Shown here in pieces: positions 42,955 through 52,010 of a DNA stretch of 64,000 nt. Source of the stretch: Gastranaerophilus sp944325835 (GTDB lineage Bacteria; Cyanobacteriota; Vampirovibrionia; Gastranaerophilales; Gastranaerophilaceae); NCBI GenBank assembly GCA_963931575.1, contig OZ007029.1, positions 1,426,001 through 1,490,000 on the forward strand, written 5' to 3'. A model generated the notes under the pieces. It worked only from the letters and a program-made list of their open reading frames with translations, searched no databases and had not been told where the DNA came from. Position 1 is the stretch's first letter. Every line of letters begins with the position of its first letter. A program made the position numbers and the translations under genes.

Positions 42955-43063
42955 TAATACTTACACTTCGTCTTTTCATTTCTCTATCCTTTCTTTTTAT
43001 CATAAGGCAATAGGACTATTCTTTTTTTCGTCCATTCCGCCATTACGACTTATTGCCTTTTTC

Positions 43064-43092
43064 ATTATGTACTATTTTTTCTCTTTCGTCAA
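43064..43092 (-). promoter_or_regulatory. Promoter of prepilin copy B
   Basis: TTGACG (43092-43087) and CATAAT (43069-43064), 17 bases apart on the minus strand. The stretch between the promoter and the ATG resembles the one upstream of copy D (shared strings such as CCATTACGACTTATTGCC). Confidence 0.75.
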
Positions 43093-43167
43093 GCTTAATT
43101 GTAACAATTTCTTTACTTACTGGCAAAAAATTTCTTGACGGTTTTTAAGGCTAAAGGGATTACAAAA

Positions 43168-44730
43168 GTGTCAATCAATCCAATATTGAATAGCGTTAAT
43201 ACTCCGGCTAACCGCAATCCCAAAAAGGATTCGCGCACGGGAGCAGCACAACCTGAACAACGTGTTAAAGCCAGTATTTTTTACCTTAACGATATTCACG
43301 GAAAATCTATAAATATGGAACGGCTCGCAAGCGTTTCCAACACTTTTGATTCGTTTCAAAAAACGCAGCCTGATGTTGACAGATTAAAACTCTCTTCAGG
43401 CGATATTCAGCTTGGACACGATGAAAAAATTAACGAGGTCGCCGTTAAATTCCAAAACGCAATCGGAATTCAAGCAACCGCTATGGGCAACCACGAATTT
43501 GACCTTGCCTGGAAAAAATCCGGGAAACTCCTTAACCTCTTAGAACAAATTCAATATAAACTTCTGGCAAATAATGTTTACATAAACAACAGCGAAAAAG
43601 TTCAAAATAAGCTTCAAAACTACACAATTGAAGAGATTAACGGGCACAAATACGGAATTATCGGAACTTCTCCGGTAGATTTAATCTCCCGTCTGCGGCA
43701 GGGAACGCTTACCGAAAACCTGCGCGTCCACTCACTTGACGAAACAATCAAGCAGGTGCAGCGCGATGCGGACGAACTTAAAAAGCAAGGCGTTGACAAA
43801 ATCATTCTCCTGTCACACGTAGGTTATGAAGGAGATATTCTCCTCGCACGCGCAACTGACGGCATTGATATTATTCTGGGCGGTCACTCTCACGATTTAT
43901 TGAGAGATATCAAAGAAGGCAAAAACCTCTTCTACTCAAAATCAAACGAACCGGTCATCATAACTCAGGGCGGACGCGACGGAACACACTTCGGCATTTT
44001 GAATGTTGAATTTGATGAAAAAGGTATAATCAAAAAGGCTCAGAATAATATTTCCTACACCGACTACTTCCGCCGCAACGCGCCGATGAGATACATTTTT
44101 GAAACTATCCTCGGGAAACCGGAAAAAATCGGCTACATTGAAAGCGCGGAAAAACCGCCGAAAAAAGTTCTCACAGAGCCAACCGGACACGCAAACTTTA
44201 TACTTGACTGTATGAAAGAGGACTGTGACGCGGAGATTGCAATAATGCCGTCACCTGAAATCCGCGGTTTCTTTGATGAAGGCACGCTTGATACAAGAAC
44301 GCTAAATGAAATTCTGCCGTTCAAAAACAAAGCCGTTGTTGTCAACTACACGGAAAAAGAAATCGTTGACGCAATTAAATTCGCCTCAACTTCCCTGCAA
44401 AACAAAGATAATAAACCCGGAATAATGGAGGTTTCAGGTCTGGAATACAGAATAAACAAAGACGGCGACCTGCTTTCAATGGCTTATATTGATAAAAACG
44501 GGACAAAAACTCCTATCGACATCAATAACCCGCGGCAAGATAAACTTTATAAAACAGTAATCAACGATTTCCACGCACAGGGTAACGACAACTACACAAT
44601 GCTCAATAAATTTAATGAAGCTGAAAAAATCTGCGATTATGACATCACAGGCTGCGTAATCAACTGCGTGAAAAAACACAATACACCGATAAAAATTGCA
44701 GACGACGGCAGAATTCAAATTGCAGACTAA
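43168..44730 (+). CDS. 5'-nucleotidase / metallophosphoesterase family protein
   Basis: A 520-residue protein of the UshA/5'-nucleotidase family. The metallophosphatase motifs are LNDIHG (40-45, Asp42 and His44), SGDIQLG, GNHEFD (107-112) and GGHSHD (about residue 235). The C-terminal 5'-nucleotidase domain has AIMPSPEIRG and the usual hydrophobic pocket. It hydrolyses nucleotides or related phosphoesters, usually outside the cytoplasm, but no signal peptide is seen: the N-terminus is SINPILNSVNTPANR. The GTG at 43168 is chosen because AAAGGGA lies 8 bases upstream; an upstream TTG (43135) is possible. Confidence 0.85.
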   Translation: MSINPILNSVNTPANRNPKKDSRTGAAQPEQRVKASIFYLNDIHGKSINMERLASVSNTFDSFQKTQPDVDRLKLSSGDIQLGHDEKINEVAVKFQNAIGIQATAMGNHEFDLAWKKSGKLLNLLEQIQYKLLANNVYINNSEKVQNKLQNYTIEEINGHKYGIIGTSPVDLISRLRQGTLTENLRVHSLDETIKQVQRDADELKKQGVDKIILLSHVGYEGDILLARATDGIDIILGGHSHDLLRDIKEGKNLFYSKSNEPVIITQGGRDGTHFGILNVEFDEKGIIKKAQNNISYTDYFRRNAPMRYIFETILGKPEKIGYIESAEKPPKKVLTEPTGHANFILDCMKEDCDAEIAIMPSPEIRGFFDEGTLDTRTLNEILPFKNKAVVVNYTEKEIVDAIKFASTSLQNKDNKPGIMEVSGLEYRINKDGDLLSMAYIDKNGTKTPIDINNPRQDKLYKTVINDFHAQGNDNYTMLNKFNEAEKICDYDITGCVINCVKKHNTPIKIADDGRIQIAD

Positions 44731-44740
44731 TACAACAAAA

Positions 44741-44757
44741 AGGCGCCTCCGGCGCCT
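44741..44757 (+). terminator. Terminator after the nucleotidase gene
   Basis: AGGCGCC (44741-44747) pairs with GGCGCCT (44751-44757) around TCC. The following CTCAATTCCCTTTTTT provides the T-rich end, some bases away. Confidence 0.7.
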
Positions 44758-44805
44758 CTCAATTCCCTTTTTTAAGTTTGTTGTGTGTTACTAAAATAAG
44801 TGATG

Positions 44806-45348
44806 TTATGAATTTGAATTATTTTTGTATTTATAGCTTAAAATACTGTAGCTTCCGGAGCTTGAAGATGAATCATCTCCGTAGAAAACAGACATATTTG
44901 TTACAGCTTTATGGTTCATTTCATCTTCCTTTTCCATTTTTGCTGCACTTAACTTGAACGCTGCAATTTCAGAATCCGTAATTCTGCCGTCGCCGTTTGT
45001 ATCCATTGATTCAAAATTTTCTATGATATAAGAATAATCAGCGCTGGAAATTCCTGAAGCCCCTGATGAATACAACTGTATTAACTGCGCCTTAGTCAAA
45101 CCGCTTGCAGACATCTGGCTTATACTGTTAGTTGTTTCGTCCGCCGAAAGTATTCCGTCACCGTCAGAATCCAATGCCGAAAAATTTGTTTGCAAATATG
45201 ATGCAAAAGTCTGGTTTAAATTCATCAAATTATCTGTATTAGTACGTGCCTCTGCAATATTTTCAAGCGTTAAGCCGTCTTTATATTGTGAAGCCAGATA
45301 AGCATAAGTGCTGTTAAGCCCCGCATATATTCCTGATAATGAAGTCAT
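44806..45348 (-). CDS. Protein with two EF-hand motifs
   Basis: A 180-residue protein with two canonical calcium-binding loops: DSDGDGILSADE (60-71) and DTNGDGRITDSE (116-127), each with Asp at positions 1, 3 or Asn, and 5 and Glu at 12. Flanking helices are present. There is no signal peptide or other domain. Bacterial EF-hand proteins of this size are often calcium sensors or buffers. It converges with the nucleotidase gene. Confidence 0.88.
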   Translation of the reverse strand: MTSLSGIYAGLNSTYAYLASQYKDGLTLENIAEARTNTDNLMNLNQTFASYLQTNFSALDSDGDGILSADETTNSISQMSASGLTKAQLIQLYSSGASGISSADYSYIIENFESMDTNGDGRITDSEIAAFKLSAAKMEKEDEMNHKAVTNMSVFYGDDSSSSSGSYSILSYKYKNNSNS

Positions 45349-45477
45349 AACTACCTCGTTTCTACCTTACTACATTGCTTGATTTATTATTTAATGATGT
45401 AAGTAAAAAAATCAACCTCTAAATAAAGTATTTTTGTGATAAGATAAAAAGGATTAGTAAAATAAGGAGAGAAAATC

Positions 45478-45714
45478 ATGGCAGATGCAAAAATTTTAGC
45501 TACAATTCCAAGAACAGATACAGAACAATTACAGATATCAATCAGCGAATACAAGGGAAGAAGTTACTTTAACCTTCGCATCCACTACACAACAGACGGC
45601 GGCGCGACCTGGCTTCCGACAAAAAAAGGCGTAACTTTCACACCTGAACAATTAGATTTGTTGTCAGAAGCTATTGAAGAAGCTAAAAAAGAATTCATGT
45701 CCGAGGGTGACTAA
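45478..45714 (+). CDS. PC4/YdbC-type single-stranded DNA-binding protein
   Basis: A 78-residue protein with the PC4-like beta core: ISEYKGRSYFNLRIHYTTDGGATWLPTKKGVTF, then a C-terminal helix TPEQLDLLSEAIEEAKKEF. This is the small bacterial PC4/YdbC family, dimers that bind single-stranded DNA. AAGGAGAG lies upstream of ATG 45478. It precedes priA on the same strand. Confidence 0.85.
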   Translation: MADAKILATIPRTDTEQLQISISEYKGRSYFNLRIHYTTDGGATWLPTKKGVTFTPEQLDLLSEAIEEAKKEFMSEGD

Positions 45715-45774
45715 GTCGCCCCCTTATATTTGGCTTGTCAATAAAAAGTCGTGTTGAACACATTGGAGTTAGAA

Positions 45775-47982
45775 TTGTCAAAATATGCCTTAGCATTAGT
45801 AAATATCAAAGGATTGGGGGTAAAGACATACAGTTACCTTATTCCTGATGAAATGCAGGGCAAAATCCAAATCGGACAGGTAATTCTTGTTCCGTTTGGC
45901 CGGCAAGGACTTGTTAACGCTTTTTGTGTGGGATTTTCCGACTACCTGCCACCTGAAATTAAAGCAAAAAAGGTGAGCAGAATTCTGGAGGAAAATCCCC
46001 TTTTTACTATTGACTACCTGAAACTTCTTGAATGGGTCGCAAATTATTATTGTACTGACTTAATCACTGTCATAAACGCTGCGATTCCGCTAAAATTGAT
46101 TGAAAAAGCCGCAAAAACCGAACAGTACATTGAGTTTGTAAAATTTGACGGTGCGACCAAAAGGCAGATTGAAATTCTGGAAAAGCTTCAGACCGGCGGG
46201 AAACGCAACCTTATTGTCTTTGAAAAAGAAGCAAAAACAACACGCGCAACAATCAAAAAACTGGAGGAACTCGGCTGCGTAAAAATTACTAATGAGGAGC
46301 TTTACCGTAACCCGCTTGACATTCTGCAAATAACCGAACGCGAGGCGCTTTTTGAACTTTCTCCGGAACAAAATACTGTTTACGAAGGGATTAAGAAAAA
46401 ATTTGCCCAATCTCCAACCGATACCGTACTTTTACACGGTGTCACCGCAAGCGGCAAGACGGAAGTTTATTTTAAACTCATTGATGATTGCATAAAATCA
46501 GGCAAAAATGTTCTTTTCTTAGCGCCCGAAATCGCGCTTGCATCACAGCTTACAAAACGTCTGGCACGGAAATTCGGCACAGAAGACGTCGCAATCTGGC
46601 ACAGCAGTATTTCTGACGGCGAACGCTATGACGTCTGGCAAAAACTTTACCGCGATGAGATTAAAATTCTGGCTGGTGCGCGCTCTGCGGTTTTTGCACC
46701 GCTAAAAAATATCGGACTGATAATAATTGACGAGGAGCACGAAAGCGCATACAAACAAACCAGCCCTGCGCCTCGATATGATGCAAAAGTCGTTGCACAA
46801 AAATTACAGGAATTTCACAGATGCCCGATGATTTTAGGTTCTGCAACTCCGGATATTTCCAGCTACTACCGCGCGATAAACAGCGGAAACCTTTTTGAAC
46901 TTTTGAAACGGTATAATAACGCAAAAGTTCCGCCGGTATCCGTTATCAACATGCAAAATCATGGCAAAGCAGCATATAAAAACTTAATTTCAAAACCGCT
47001 TCAAACAGCAATAACAGAAACCCTTGAAAAAGGCCAGCAGGTAATCTTACTCATCAATCGCCGCGGCTTTTCGACCTATACCCAGTGTCAGGCGTGCGGT
47101 CACGTAATAGAATGCCCGCACTGCGCAATTCCTATGATATGGCACGCAAAAGACCAGCTTCTCAAGTGTCATTACTGCAATCATACGGAATATTTTCCTG
47201 ATTTCTGCCCGTCGTGCGGCTCGGACGCGTTCAAAAACAGCGGGGTCGGAACACAAAAAATCGAACAATACATCAAAGAACTTTACCCTGAACACAATGT
47301 AGAACGTATTGACAGCGATATTTTGACCCGCAAAGGCGAACATGTAAGACTTTTAGAAAAATTTCAGCGCGGCGAAATTGATATTCTGGTCGGAACGCAA
47401 ATGATAGCAAAAGGGCTTGACAACCCGAATGTAACGCTTGTGGGCGTAATTTCGGCGGATGCAAGCTTTAATCTTCCGGATTTCAGAGCGTCAGAACGCG
47501 GATTTCAACTTTTAACACAGGTTGCAGGCCGCGCAGGAAGAGGAGAGTTCTCAGGAAGCGTTATTTTCCAGACCTACAATCCGGATTACTACGCACTTGC
47601 CAGCGCTAAATCACAAAATTACAAAGAATTTTACAACACGGAAATCGTTGCCCGCGAAGAATTTGACTACCCGCCGTTCAGCCAGATTATAAGAATAATT
47701 TTAAGCAGCGAGAACAACTTCCGTGCCGAAAAATCCGCACAGGAAATTGTTCTCAGACTTGCAACAATGATTGATAAATTCGGCGTAAGCGAACGACTTG
47801 AGGTTCTAGGCCCGACCCCCTGCGTAATCGAGCGGATAAACGGACTTTACCGGTTCCAGATACTCATAAAAAATAAGCTCGGAGAAAAAGGACATAGCTT
47901 TATTTCAAGTTTTATCGGTAAAATCACAATGCCGCGCGATATCAGGATGGCTGTAGACGTCGACCCGCTGGATATACTTTAG
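45775..47982 (+). CDS. priA: Primosomal replication helicase PriA
   Basis: A 735-residue PriA, the 3'-5' helicase that restarts stalled forks. The N-terminal DNA-binding region (KTYSYLIPDEMQGKI, PFGRQG) is followed by Walker A GVTASGKTEVYF, the DEEH box IIIDEEHESAYK, GSATPD, and the zinc-binding region CQACGHVIECPHC...CHYCNHTEYFPDFCPSC with eight Cys, then VGTQMIAKGLD and QVAGRAGRG motifs. Start is given at TTG 45775 because GGAG lies 6 bases before; an earlier GTG (45751) adds eight residues without a ribosome-binding site. Its 3' end overlaps prepilin copy C by four bases. Confidence 0.95.
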   Translation: MSKYALALVNIKGLGVKTYSYLIPDEMQGKIQIGQVILVPFGRQGLVNAFCVGFSDYLPPEIKAKKVSRILEENPLFTIDYLKLLEWVANYYCTDLITVINAAIPLKLIEKAAKTEQYIEFVKFDGATKRQIEILEKLQTGGKRNLIVFEKEAKTTRATIKKLEELGCVKITNEELYRNPLDILQITEREALFELSPEQNTVYEGIKKKFAQSPTDTVLLHGVTASGKTEVYFKLIDDCIKSGKNVLFLAPEIALASQLTKRLARKFGTEDVAIWHSSISDGERYDVWQKLYRDEIKILAGARSAVFAPLKNIGLIIIDEEHESAYKQTSPAPRYDAKVVAQKLQEFHRCPMILGSATPDISSYYRAINSGNLFELLKRYNNAKVPPVSVINMQNHGKAAYKNLISKPLQTAITETLEKGQQVILLINRRGFSTYTQCQACGHVIECPHCAIPMIWHAKDQLLKCHYCNHTEYFPDFCPSCGSDAFKNSGVGTQKIEQYIKELYPEHNVERIDSDILTRKGEHVRLLEKFQRGEIDILVGTQMIAKGLDNPNVTLVGVISADASFNLPDFRASERGFQLLTQVAGRAGRGEFSGSVIFQTYNPDYYALASAKSQNYKEFYNTEIVAREEFDYPPFSQIIRIILSSENNFRAEKSAQEIVLRLATMIDKFGVSERLEVLGPTPCVIERINGLYRFQILIKNKLGEKGHSFISSFIGKITMPRDIRMAVDVDPLDIL

Positions 47983-48941
47983 TCAGATCGCCGAATACAG
48001 TAGAACTGCATACGCTCATCACCCGTTTCAAAGCAGTTACGGTACCCTATCAAAATGTTTATTCGCCAGGCCTTATTCGGCGCGCAAGTTGTCGTCGTCC
48101 AGATTGTATTTGAATTTTTGATACCAATAAATTTTTTATTAATAAATATAGAAGCCCCTTCATCATAATTCGGTGCTCTGCTGCTATCACCATATTGTAT
48201 CCGACATAGACCACTTGCCGCACTATGGTTGCCTGTTACATCAGACAGACTACCCAATGGCGAAACGGCAACAACATTTGAATCAGAAGGATACATCGCA
48301 GTAATAAAACCAATATCTTTACCAATAGTATTTGGTCCTTTATTGCCGTTTAAATCATAGATAAAATTTGCACACATTGATTTTTGTACATAATTAGTAG
48401 TTCCACCCAGTTGAATTGAAAGATCAGATGTACATTGAGGATTATAATATACAATAATACTTTCACCGTTTACTGTTTCAAAAGCTGCAGCATCTGTGTC
48501 CGGAACCTTAACTGAGTGTGAATATGAATTACCGGCAGCATCTACAAAAGTACTGGAATAATCAAAAGCACTGTTTAAAGTATACAAAGTATTAGGAATA
48601 GATGAAATATTAGAACCGCTAAAGTCTGTCCATTTGGAAGCAATGCCGCAATCCTCAAAATGCTCCGAATCGCAAATATTGTTTATCTTCAGGACTTTTG
48701 CCAGACCGTCTGTCACAAAGGTTTCGGTACCTGCATAACCGTTCAGGGACGGCATCAGGGCAATTGCCTGACTAAAGCGGGCATAAAGGGCTTTCCTTTG
48801 CGTGTTCCACGTGCGTTCATTTATGTTGCCTGTAAGTGACGGTAACGTTATCGCTGCCACCACGCCTATTATCGTGAGGGATAATAATATCTCCGCCATG
48901 GTGAATCCTGCCGGCACTTCGCCCTTCGCGTTACTTTTCAC
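47979..48941 (-). CDS. Prepilin-like protein with repeat-derived leader (copy C, phase-variable)
   Basis: Core from 48,905 reads FTMAEILLSLTIIGVVAAITLP, NINERTWNTQRKALYARFSQAI, SLNGYAGTET, AAFETVNGESIIVYYNP, GPNTIGKDIGFITAMYPSD and a distinct tail. The last residues before the core (KGEVPAG) give Gly at -1, the best prepilin cleavage site of the four G-tract copies. The conserved ATG at 49078 (AAAGGATAGA 7 bases upstream) opens MKEIKSVNILS and is in frame with the core only with 12 (or 15) G; the tract has 14. As sequenced it yields about 33 residues. The leader would be about 57 residues with 12 G. The coordinate 48941 is a GTG. Confidence 0.8.
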   Translation of the reverse strand: MKSNAKGEVPAGFTMAEILLSLTIIGVVAAITLPSLTGNINERTWNTQRKALYARFSQAIALMPSLNGYAGTETFVTDGLAKVLKINNICDSEHFEDCGIASKWTDFSGSNISSIPNTLYTLNSAFDYSSTFVDAAGNSYSHSVKVPDTDAAAFETVNGESIIVYYNPQCTSDLSIQLGGTTNYVQKSMCANFIYDLNGNKGPNTIGKDIGFITAMYPSDSNVVAVSPLGSLSDVTGNHSAASGLCRIQYGDSSRAPNYDEGASIFINKKFIGIKNSNTIWTTTTCAPNKAWRINILIGYRNCFETGDERMQFYCIRRSD

Positions 48942-49031
48942 GTTGTACGCAAGCTCGGATTGCTTAATTGCAATCGTTAAATTCTCGCACGGATCGCATT
49001 GTGGATGCCGCTCAGCGGTCGGCTCAGGGCT
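48906..49031. repeat. Repeat mosaic between G-tract and core (copy C)
   Basis: A shorter (about 126-base) leader with the GTGGATGCCGCTCAGCGGTCGGCTCA segment shared with copy B; open in one minus-strand frame. In frame it encodes SPEPTAERHPQCDPC. Confidence 0.7.
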
Positions 49032-49045
49032 CCCCCCCCCCCCCC
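49032..49045 (-). repeat. Poly-G tract, 14 G (copy C)
   Basis: Fourteen C on the plus strand. The conserved ATG at 49078 is 32 bases upstream of the tract. Confidence 0.9.
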
Positions 49046-49103
49046 TGATAAAATGTTTACACTTTTAATTTCTTTCATTTTTCTATCCTTTCTTTCTGAA
49101 TAT

Positions 49104-49132
49104 AGTTTAAACCACGTTTTAACGTTAGTCAA
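49104..49132 (-). promoter_or_regulatory. Promoter of prepilin copy C
   Basis: TTGACT (49132-49127) and TAAACT (49109-49104), 17 bases apart, overlapping the stop codon of the upstream formyltransferase gene. The -10 is weaker than in copy A. Confidence 0.7.
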
Positions 49133-50010
49133 GACCGATACTTTTTAACCTTACGCATTACAAGCCCATAGCCGCAGCGACAAGCTGCTGTAATCGTATC
49201 ACCTTCCAATCTTATCCCCTTCGGGCACTCCTTTATAATCTCCAGTTCATAAGGGTTTGGAATATAAAAATCCTTGCCAAGCGTTACATAACACGGAAGC
49301 CACGGATATAGCGCCTTAACCCTGGCCATAATCTCAACGGCACTTTCACGCTCAAAATCAAGCATCATTTCATCTTCCTCAATGTTCGGAAAATAAGTCG
49401 CTAACGCCTCACTTTGCTCCACCGGTATAATTTCACCTTTATCAAGCGCAACAAGGAATTCCGGCAGCGCCTCTCTTACCTCAAAAACGGTTCTGTCACG
49501 CAGTTCTTTTGATGTATAGTAGGGCAAAATATCAATCCTTTTTTGATAAAGAATTGCACCGTTATCAAATTTTTCATCAATCAGATGAAACGTAAATCCC
49601 GAAAAATTTTCCCGATTTTTTATGACCTGCAAATAAGGATTTGGCCCCCGGTATTTTGGCAAAAGTGACGGATGCACATTGACAGACGCCAGCTTTGGCA
49701 CCTCAAAAATCTCCCTCTTGATTTTTTCACGCCACGTCCCGACAAGCATTAAATCAATATTATTCTCCAGCAAAAACTGACGGAATTCTTTAGAATTAAC
49801 AGAGGAGAAGCGCAAATCCTTCAACTTATATTTTTTTATAAGCGTGTTTTCAACGGAAGGTTTAAAAAAATCCAAAAGCCTCAAACGCCATTCGGGCATA
49901 ATAAGGTTTTCATAGCGGAAAACTCCGGCGATTTCGACACCGCGGCATGCCCTGCATCCTTCAATAAGTGCGCATAACATCTGACCTTTTCCGACTAAAA
50001 CAACCCGCAT
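49129..50010 (-). CDS. Formyltransferase-family protein (Fmt-like)
   Basis: A 293-residue protein with the formyltransferase fold: a Rossmann-like start (MRVVLVGKGQMLCALIEG), the substrate loop NVHPSLLPKYRGPNPY (Asn and His conserved) and FHLIDEKFDNGAILYQ with the Asp of the active site. Methionyl-tRNA formyltransferase is one candidate because smpB and gmk lie upstream, but the usual Fmt phrase for its central strand is absent (here VGTWREKIK), so another formyl-transfer role, for example on a nucleotide sugar, is possible. Length is a little short for Fmt. Confidence 0.7.
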   Translation of the reverse strand: MRVVLVGKGQMLCALIEGCRACRGVEIAGVFRYENLIMPEWRLRLLDFFKPSVENTLIKKYKLKDLRFSSVNSKEFRQFLLENNIDLMLVGTWREKIKREIFEVPKLASVNVHPSLLPKYRGPNPYLQVIKNRENFSGFTFHLIDEKFDNGAILYQKRIDILPYYTSKELRDRTVFEVREALPEFLVALDKGEIIPVEQSEALATYFPNIEEDEMMLDFERESAVEIMARVKALYPWLPCYVTLGKDFYIPNPYELEIIKECPKGIRLEGDTITAACRCGYGLVMRKVKKYRS

Positions 50011-50028
50011 AACAAGGCTCCTTTATTT

Positions 50029-50478
50029 TTAGCGAATTTTACCCGCCCGCTCCATTTCGCGCTTTTGATCCTTTTTCGTTAAATCCTCGCGCTTATCGTA
50101 TAATTTTTTCCCTTTAACCAGAGCAATTTCCAGTTTTGCAAGCCCCTGAATAAAAAACATCTCCAGAGGTACAATCGTATAACCTTCTTTTTTCACTTTT
50201 TGCGAAATTTTTAATAATTCCTTTTTAGTCAGCAATAATTTTCTGAGTCTTTCCGGCTCGTGATTATAACGGTTTCCGTGTTCATAGGGCGAAATATGAC
50301 ATTTATAAAGGAATAATTCATTATCAACAAAACTGCAAAAGCTATCTTTCAAGTTTACCAGATTTTGTCTGATAGACTTAATCTCGGTTCCGGATAGCAC
50401 AATTCCGGCCACGTATTTTTCAAAAACAATATAATCGTGGAATGCTTTTCTGTTTGTTGTTACAATCTTTCTTTCCAT
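50029..50478 (-). CDS. smpB: SsrA-binding protein SmpB
   Basis: A 149-residue SmpB, the tmRNA partner in trans-translation. Segments IVTTNRKAFHDYIVFEKYVAGIVL, GTEIKSIRQNLVNLKDSFC, HISPYEHGNRYNHEPERLRKLLL and the C-terminal basic YDKREDLTKKDQKREMERA are all standard. No tmRNA gene was found in the window. Operon with gmk upstream. Confidence 0.96.
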   Translation of the reverse strand: MERKIVTTNRKAFHDYIVFEKYVAGIVLSGTEIKSIRQNLVNLKDSFCSFVDNELFLYKCHISPYEHGNRYNHEPERLRKLLLTKKELLKISQKVKKEGYTIVPLEMFFIQGLAKLEIALVKGKKLYDKREDLTKKDQKREMERAGKIR

Positions 50479-50508
50479 AAAAAGAATTGTAGCACAAAAT
50501 TTATAAAA

Positions 50509-51207
50509 TTACTTTTTTTTCGCGTGGAACACTTCTGCCATTTCTTCAACAGATTCTGATAAATTATCATTTCTAATGATGACATCGTACTTATCTTTAA
50601 AGCCTAATTCATAACTGGCTTTATCCAAACGCTCTTTAATCGCGTCAAGAGTTTCGGTACCGCGTTTTACAAGACGGGAAGCCAGTTCTGTCATTGACGG
50701 CGGTTCAAAGAAAAGTAACAGTGATTCCGGACGTTTTTTCTTAACCATCATTGCGCCGTCAACATCTAGCGCCATAACAACATTTTTGCCTGTTGCCAAA
50801 GCATCATCAACATCTTTTTTTCTGGTTCCGTAAAATTTATCTGCATAAACATTTACGTATTCTAAGAATTCATCATTTTCAATCCCTTTTTTAAACTCTT
50901 CCGGTTTAAGAAAATGATAGCTGACGCCGTCTACTTCTCCCGGTCTTGGTTTTCTGGTTGTGCAGGTAACAACACGCGAGAAAAACCCGTATTTTTTATC
51001 AAAACCGTTCAAAATACTGTCTTTACCGACGCCTGACGGCCCTGACACCACACAAACAAATTTATCTTTAATCCCGTTTTCTCCTACATCAAGGAGTTTC
51101 GTAAGATTATTCTTCATAATTGTACCGAATTCAACATTTCGGGCATTGTTAGAATTCAGACCTTTTCTTCTACAATCCAAATCTCTACCTATTGAGTTTA
51201 TCTGCAT
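50509..51207 (-). CDS. gmk: Guanylate kinase with N-terminal extension
   Basis: A 232-residue protein. The kinase domain (about 48-230) has VVSGPSGVGKDSILNGF with the P-loop at 56-63, where the last position is Asp in place of Ser/Thr, then TTRKPRPGEVDGVSYHF (GMP site) and RLDKASYELGFKDKYDVIIRND. It phosphorylates GMP. The first ~30 residues, starting MQINSIGRDL and containing NVEFGT, resemble the N-terminal tag seen on other proteins of the window. A shorter start in the kinase domain is possible. It lies between smpB and rpmA. Confidence 0.9.
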   Translation of the reverse strand: MQINSIGRDLDCRRKGLNSNNARNVEFGTIMKNNLTKLLDVGENGIKDKFVCVVSGPSGVGKDSILNGFDKKYGFFSRVVTCTTRKPRPGEVDGVSYHFLKPEEFKKGIENDEFLEYVNVYADKFYGTRKKDVDDALATGKNVVMALDVDGAMMVKKKRPESLLLFFEPPSMTELASRLVKRGTETLDAIKERLDKASYELGFKDKYDVIIRNDNLSESVEEMAEVFHAKKK

Positions 51208-51235
51208 AAATATTTTTCCTTATTCCCTAATTTCG

Positions 51236-51308
51236 ACGCCACCTGAGGCGTTTTTCTACACCGGCCGGCCTTGCCCATGTGTGCATTGACCACATGGCCG
51301 GCAGGCCG
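51236..51308. repeat. GC-rich palindromic element
   Basis: CCATGTG (51275-51281) pairs with CACATGG (51291-51297), with outer GGCCGGC-type arms. It lies in the gap between gmk and rpmA beside the rpmA terminator. The flanking string CACCTGAGGCG also occurs in a repeat within prepilin leaders A and D. Confidence 0.55.
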
Positions 51309-51338
51309 TAAAAAAGAGCGCTTATGGTGGGGCGCTCT
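51309..51338 (-). terminator. Terminator after rpmA
   Basis: On the minus strand AGAGCGC and GCGCTCT (51332-51338 and 51315-51321) pair around a ten-base loop and are followed by TTTTTT. Good rho-independent structure in the correct orientation. Confidence 0.85.
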
Positions 51339-51369
51339 CTACAATTACTAATTTAAAACTTCAAATAAA

Positions 51370-51627
51370 CTAGCCAGCTGCATAAACGCTAACTTGTCTT
51401 CTATCACGTCTATATGCTTCAAATTTGACTGTGCCGTCAATCAAAGCAAATAAAGTATCATCACTGCCAATGCCGACGTTGTTACCAGGGTGGAATTTAG
51501 TTCCTCTCTGGCGGACAATAATATTTCCGGCTTTAACAGTTTCGCCGCCGAATTTTTTAACGCCTAAACGTTTCGCTTCGGAGTCGCGGCCGTTACGGGT
51601 GGATCCCATACCTTTCTTATGTGCCAT
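51370..51627 (-). CDS. rpmA: Ribosomal protein bL27
   Basis: An 85-residue bL27: MAHKKGMGSTRNGRDSEAKRLGVKKFGG, GNIIVRQRGTKFHPGNNVG, FALIDGTVKFE. It begins directly at the AHKKG residues, so no cleavable leader as in Firmicutes. Encoded 32 bases after rplU on the same strand. Confidence 0.98.
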   Translation of the reverse strand: MAHKKGMGSTRNGRDSEAKRLGVKKFGGETVKAGNIIVRQRGTKFHPGNNVGIGSDDTLFALIDGTVKFEAYRRDRRQVSVYAAG

Positions 51628-51659
51628 TGTTATATCTCCTATTTTATTTCAGTTAATTA

Positions 51660-52010
51660 TTATTCTTCTGATGCTGCTTCATCAGCTTTCTTTTGAGCAG
51701 AAGTTCTGATTTTGTTAATCATAACTCTTGTAAAGCCTTGTCTGTGGCCTTGTTTTTTTCTATAACCTTTTTTAGGTCTTTGTTTAAATACGATAATTTT
51801 CTTAGCTCTGTCGTGAAGCATGATAGTACCTTCAGCGCAGGCTCCTGTAACATAAGGCTGACCTACTTTAGATTTTTTGCCGTTAACTATCATCACGACT
51901 TTATCAAAAACTACTTTTGAATCTTTTTCGCCATCAAGCAATTCAACGTCTAAATAACGACCTTCTTCAACTTGATATTGTTTTCCGCCGGTTTCTACTA
52001 TTGCGTACAT
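51660..52010 (-). CDS. rplU: Ribosomal protein bL21
   Basis: A 116-residue bL21: MYAIVETGGKQYQVEEGRYLDVE, KSKVGQPYV, KKIIVFKQRPKKGYRKKQGHRQGFTRVMI. It has a short acidic tail (KKADEAASEE) beyond the usual ~103 residues. First gene of the rplU-rpmA pair. Confidence 0.98.
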   Translation of the reverse strand: MYAIVETGGKQYQVEEGRYLDVELLDGEKDSKVVFDKVVMIVNGKKSKVGQPYVTGACAEGTIMLHDRAKKIIVFKQRPKKGYRKKQGHRQGFTRVMINKIRTSAQKKADEAASEE

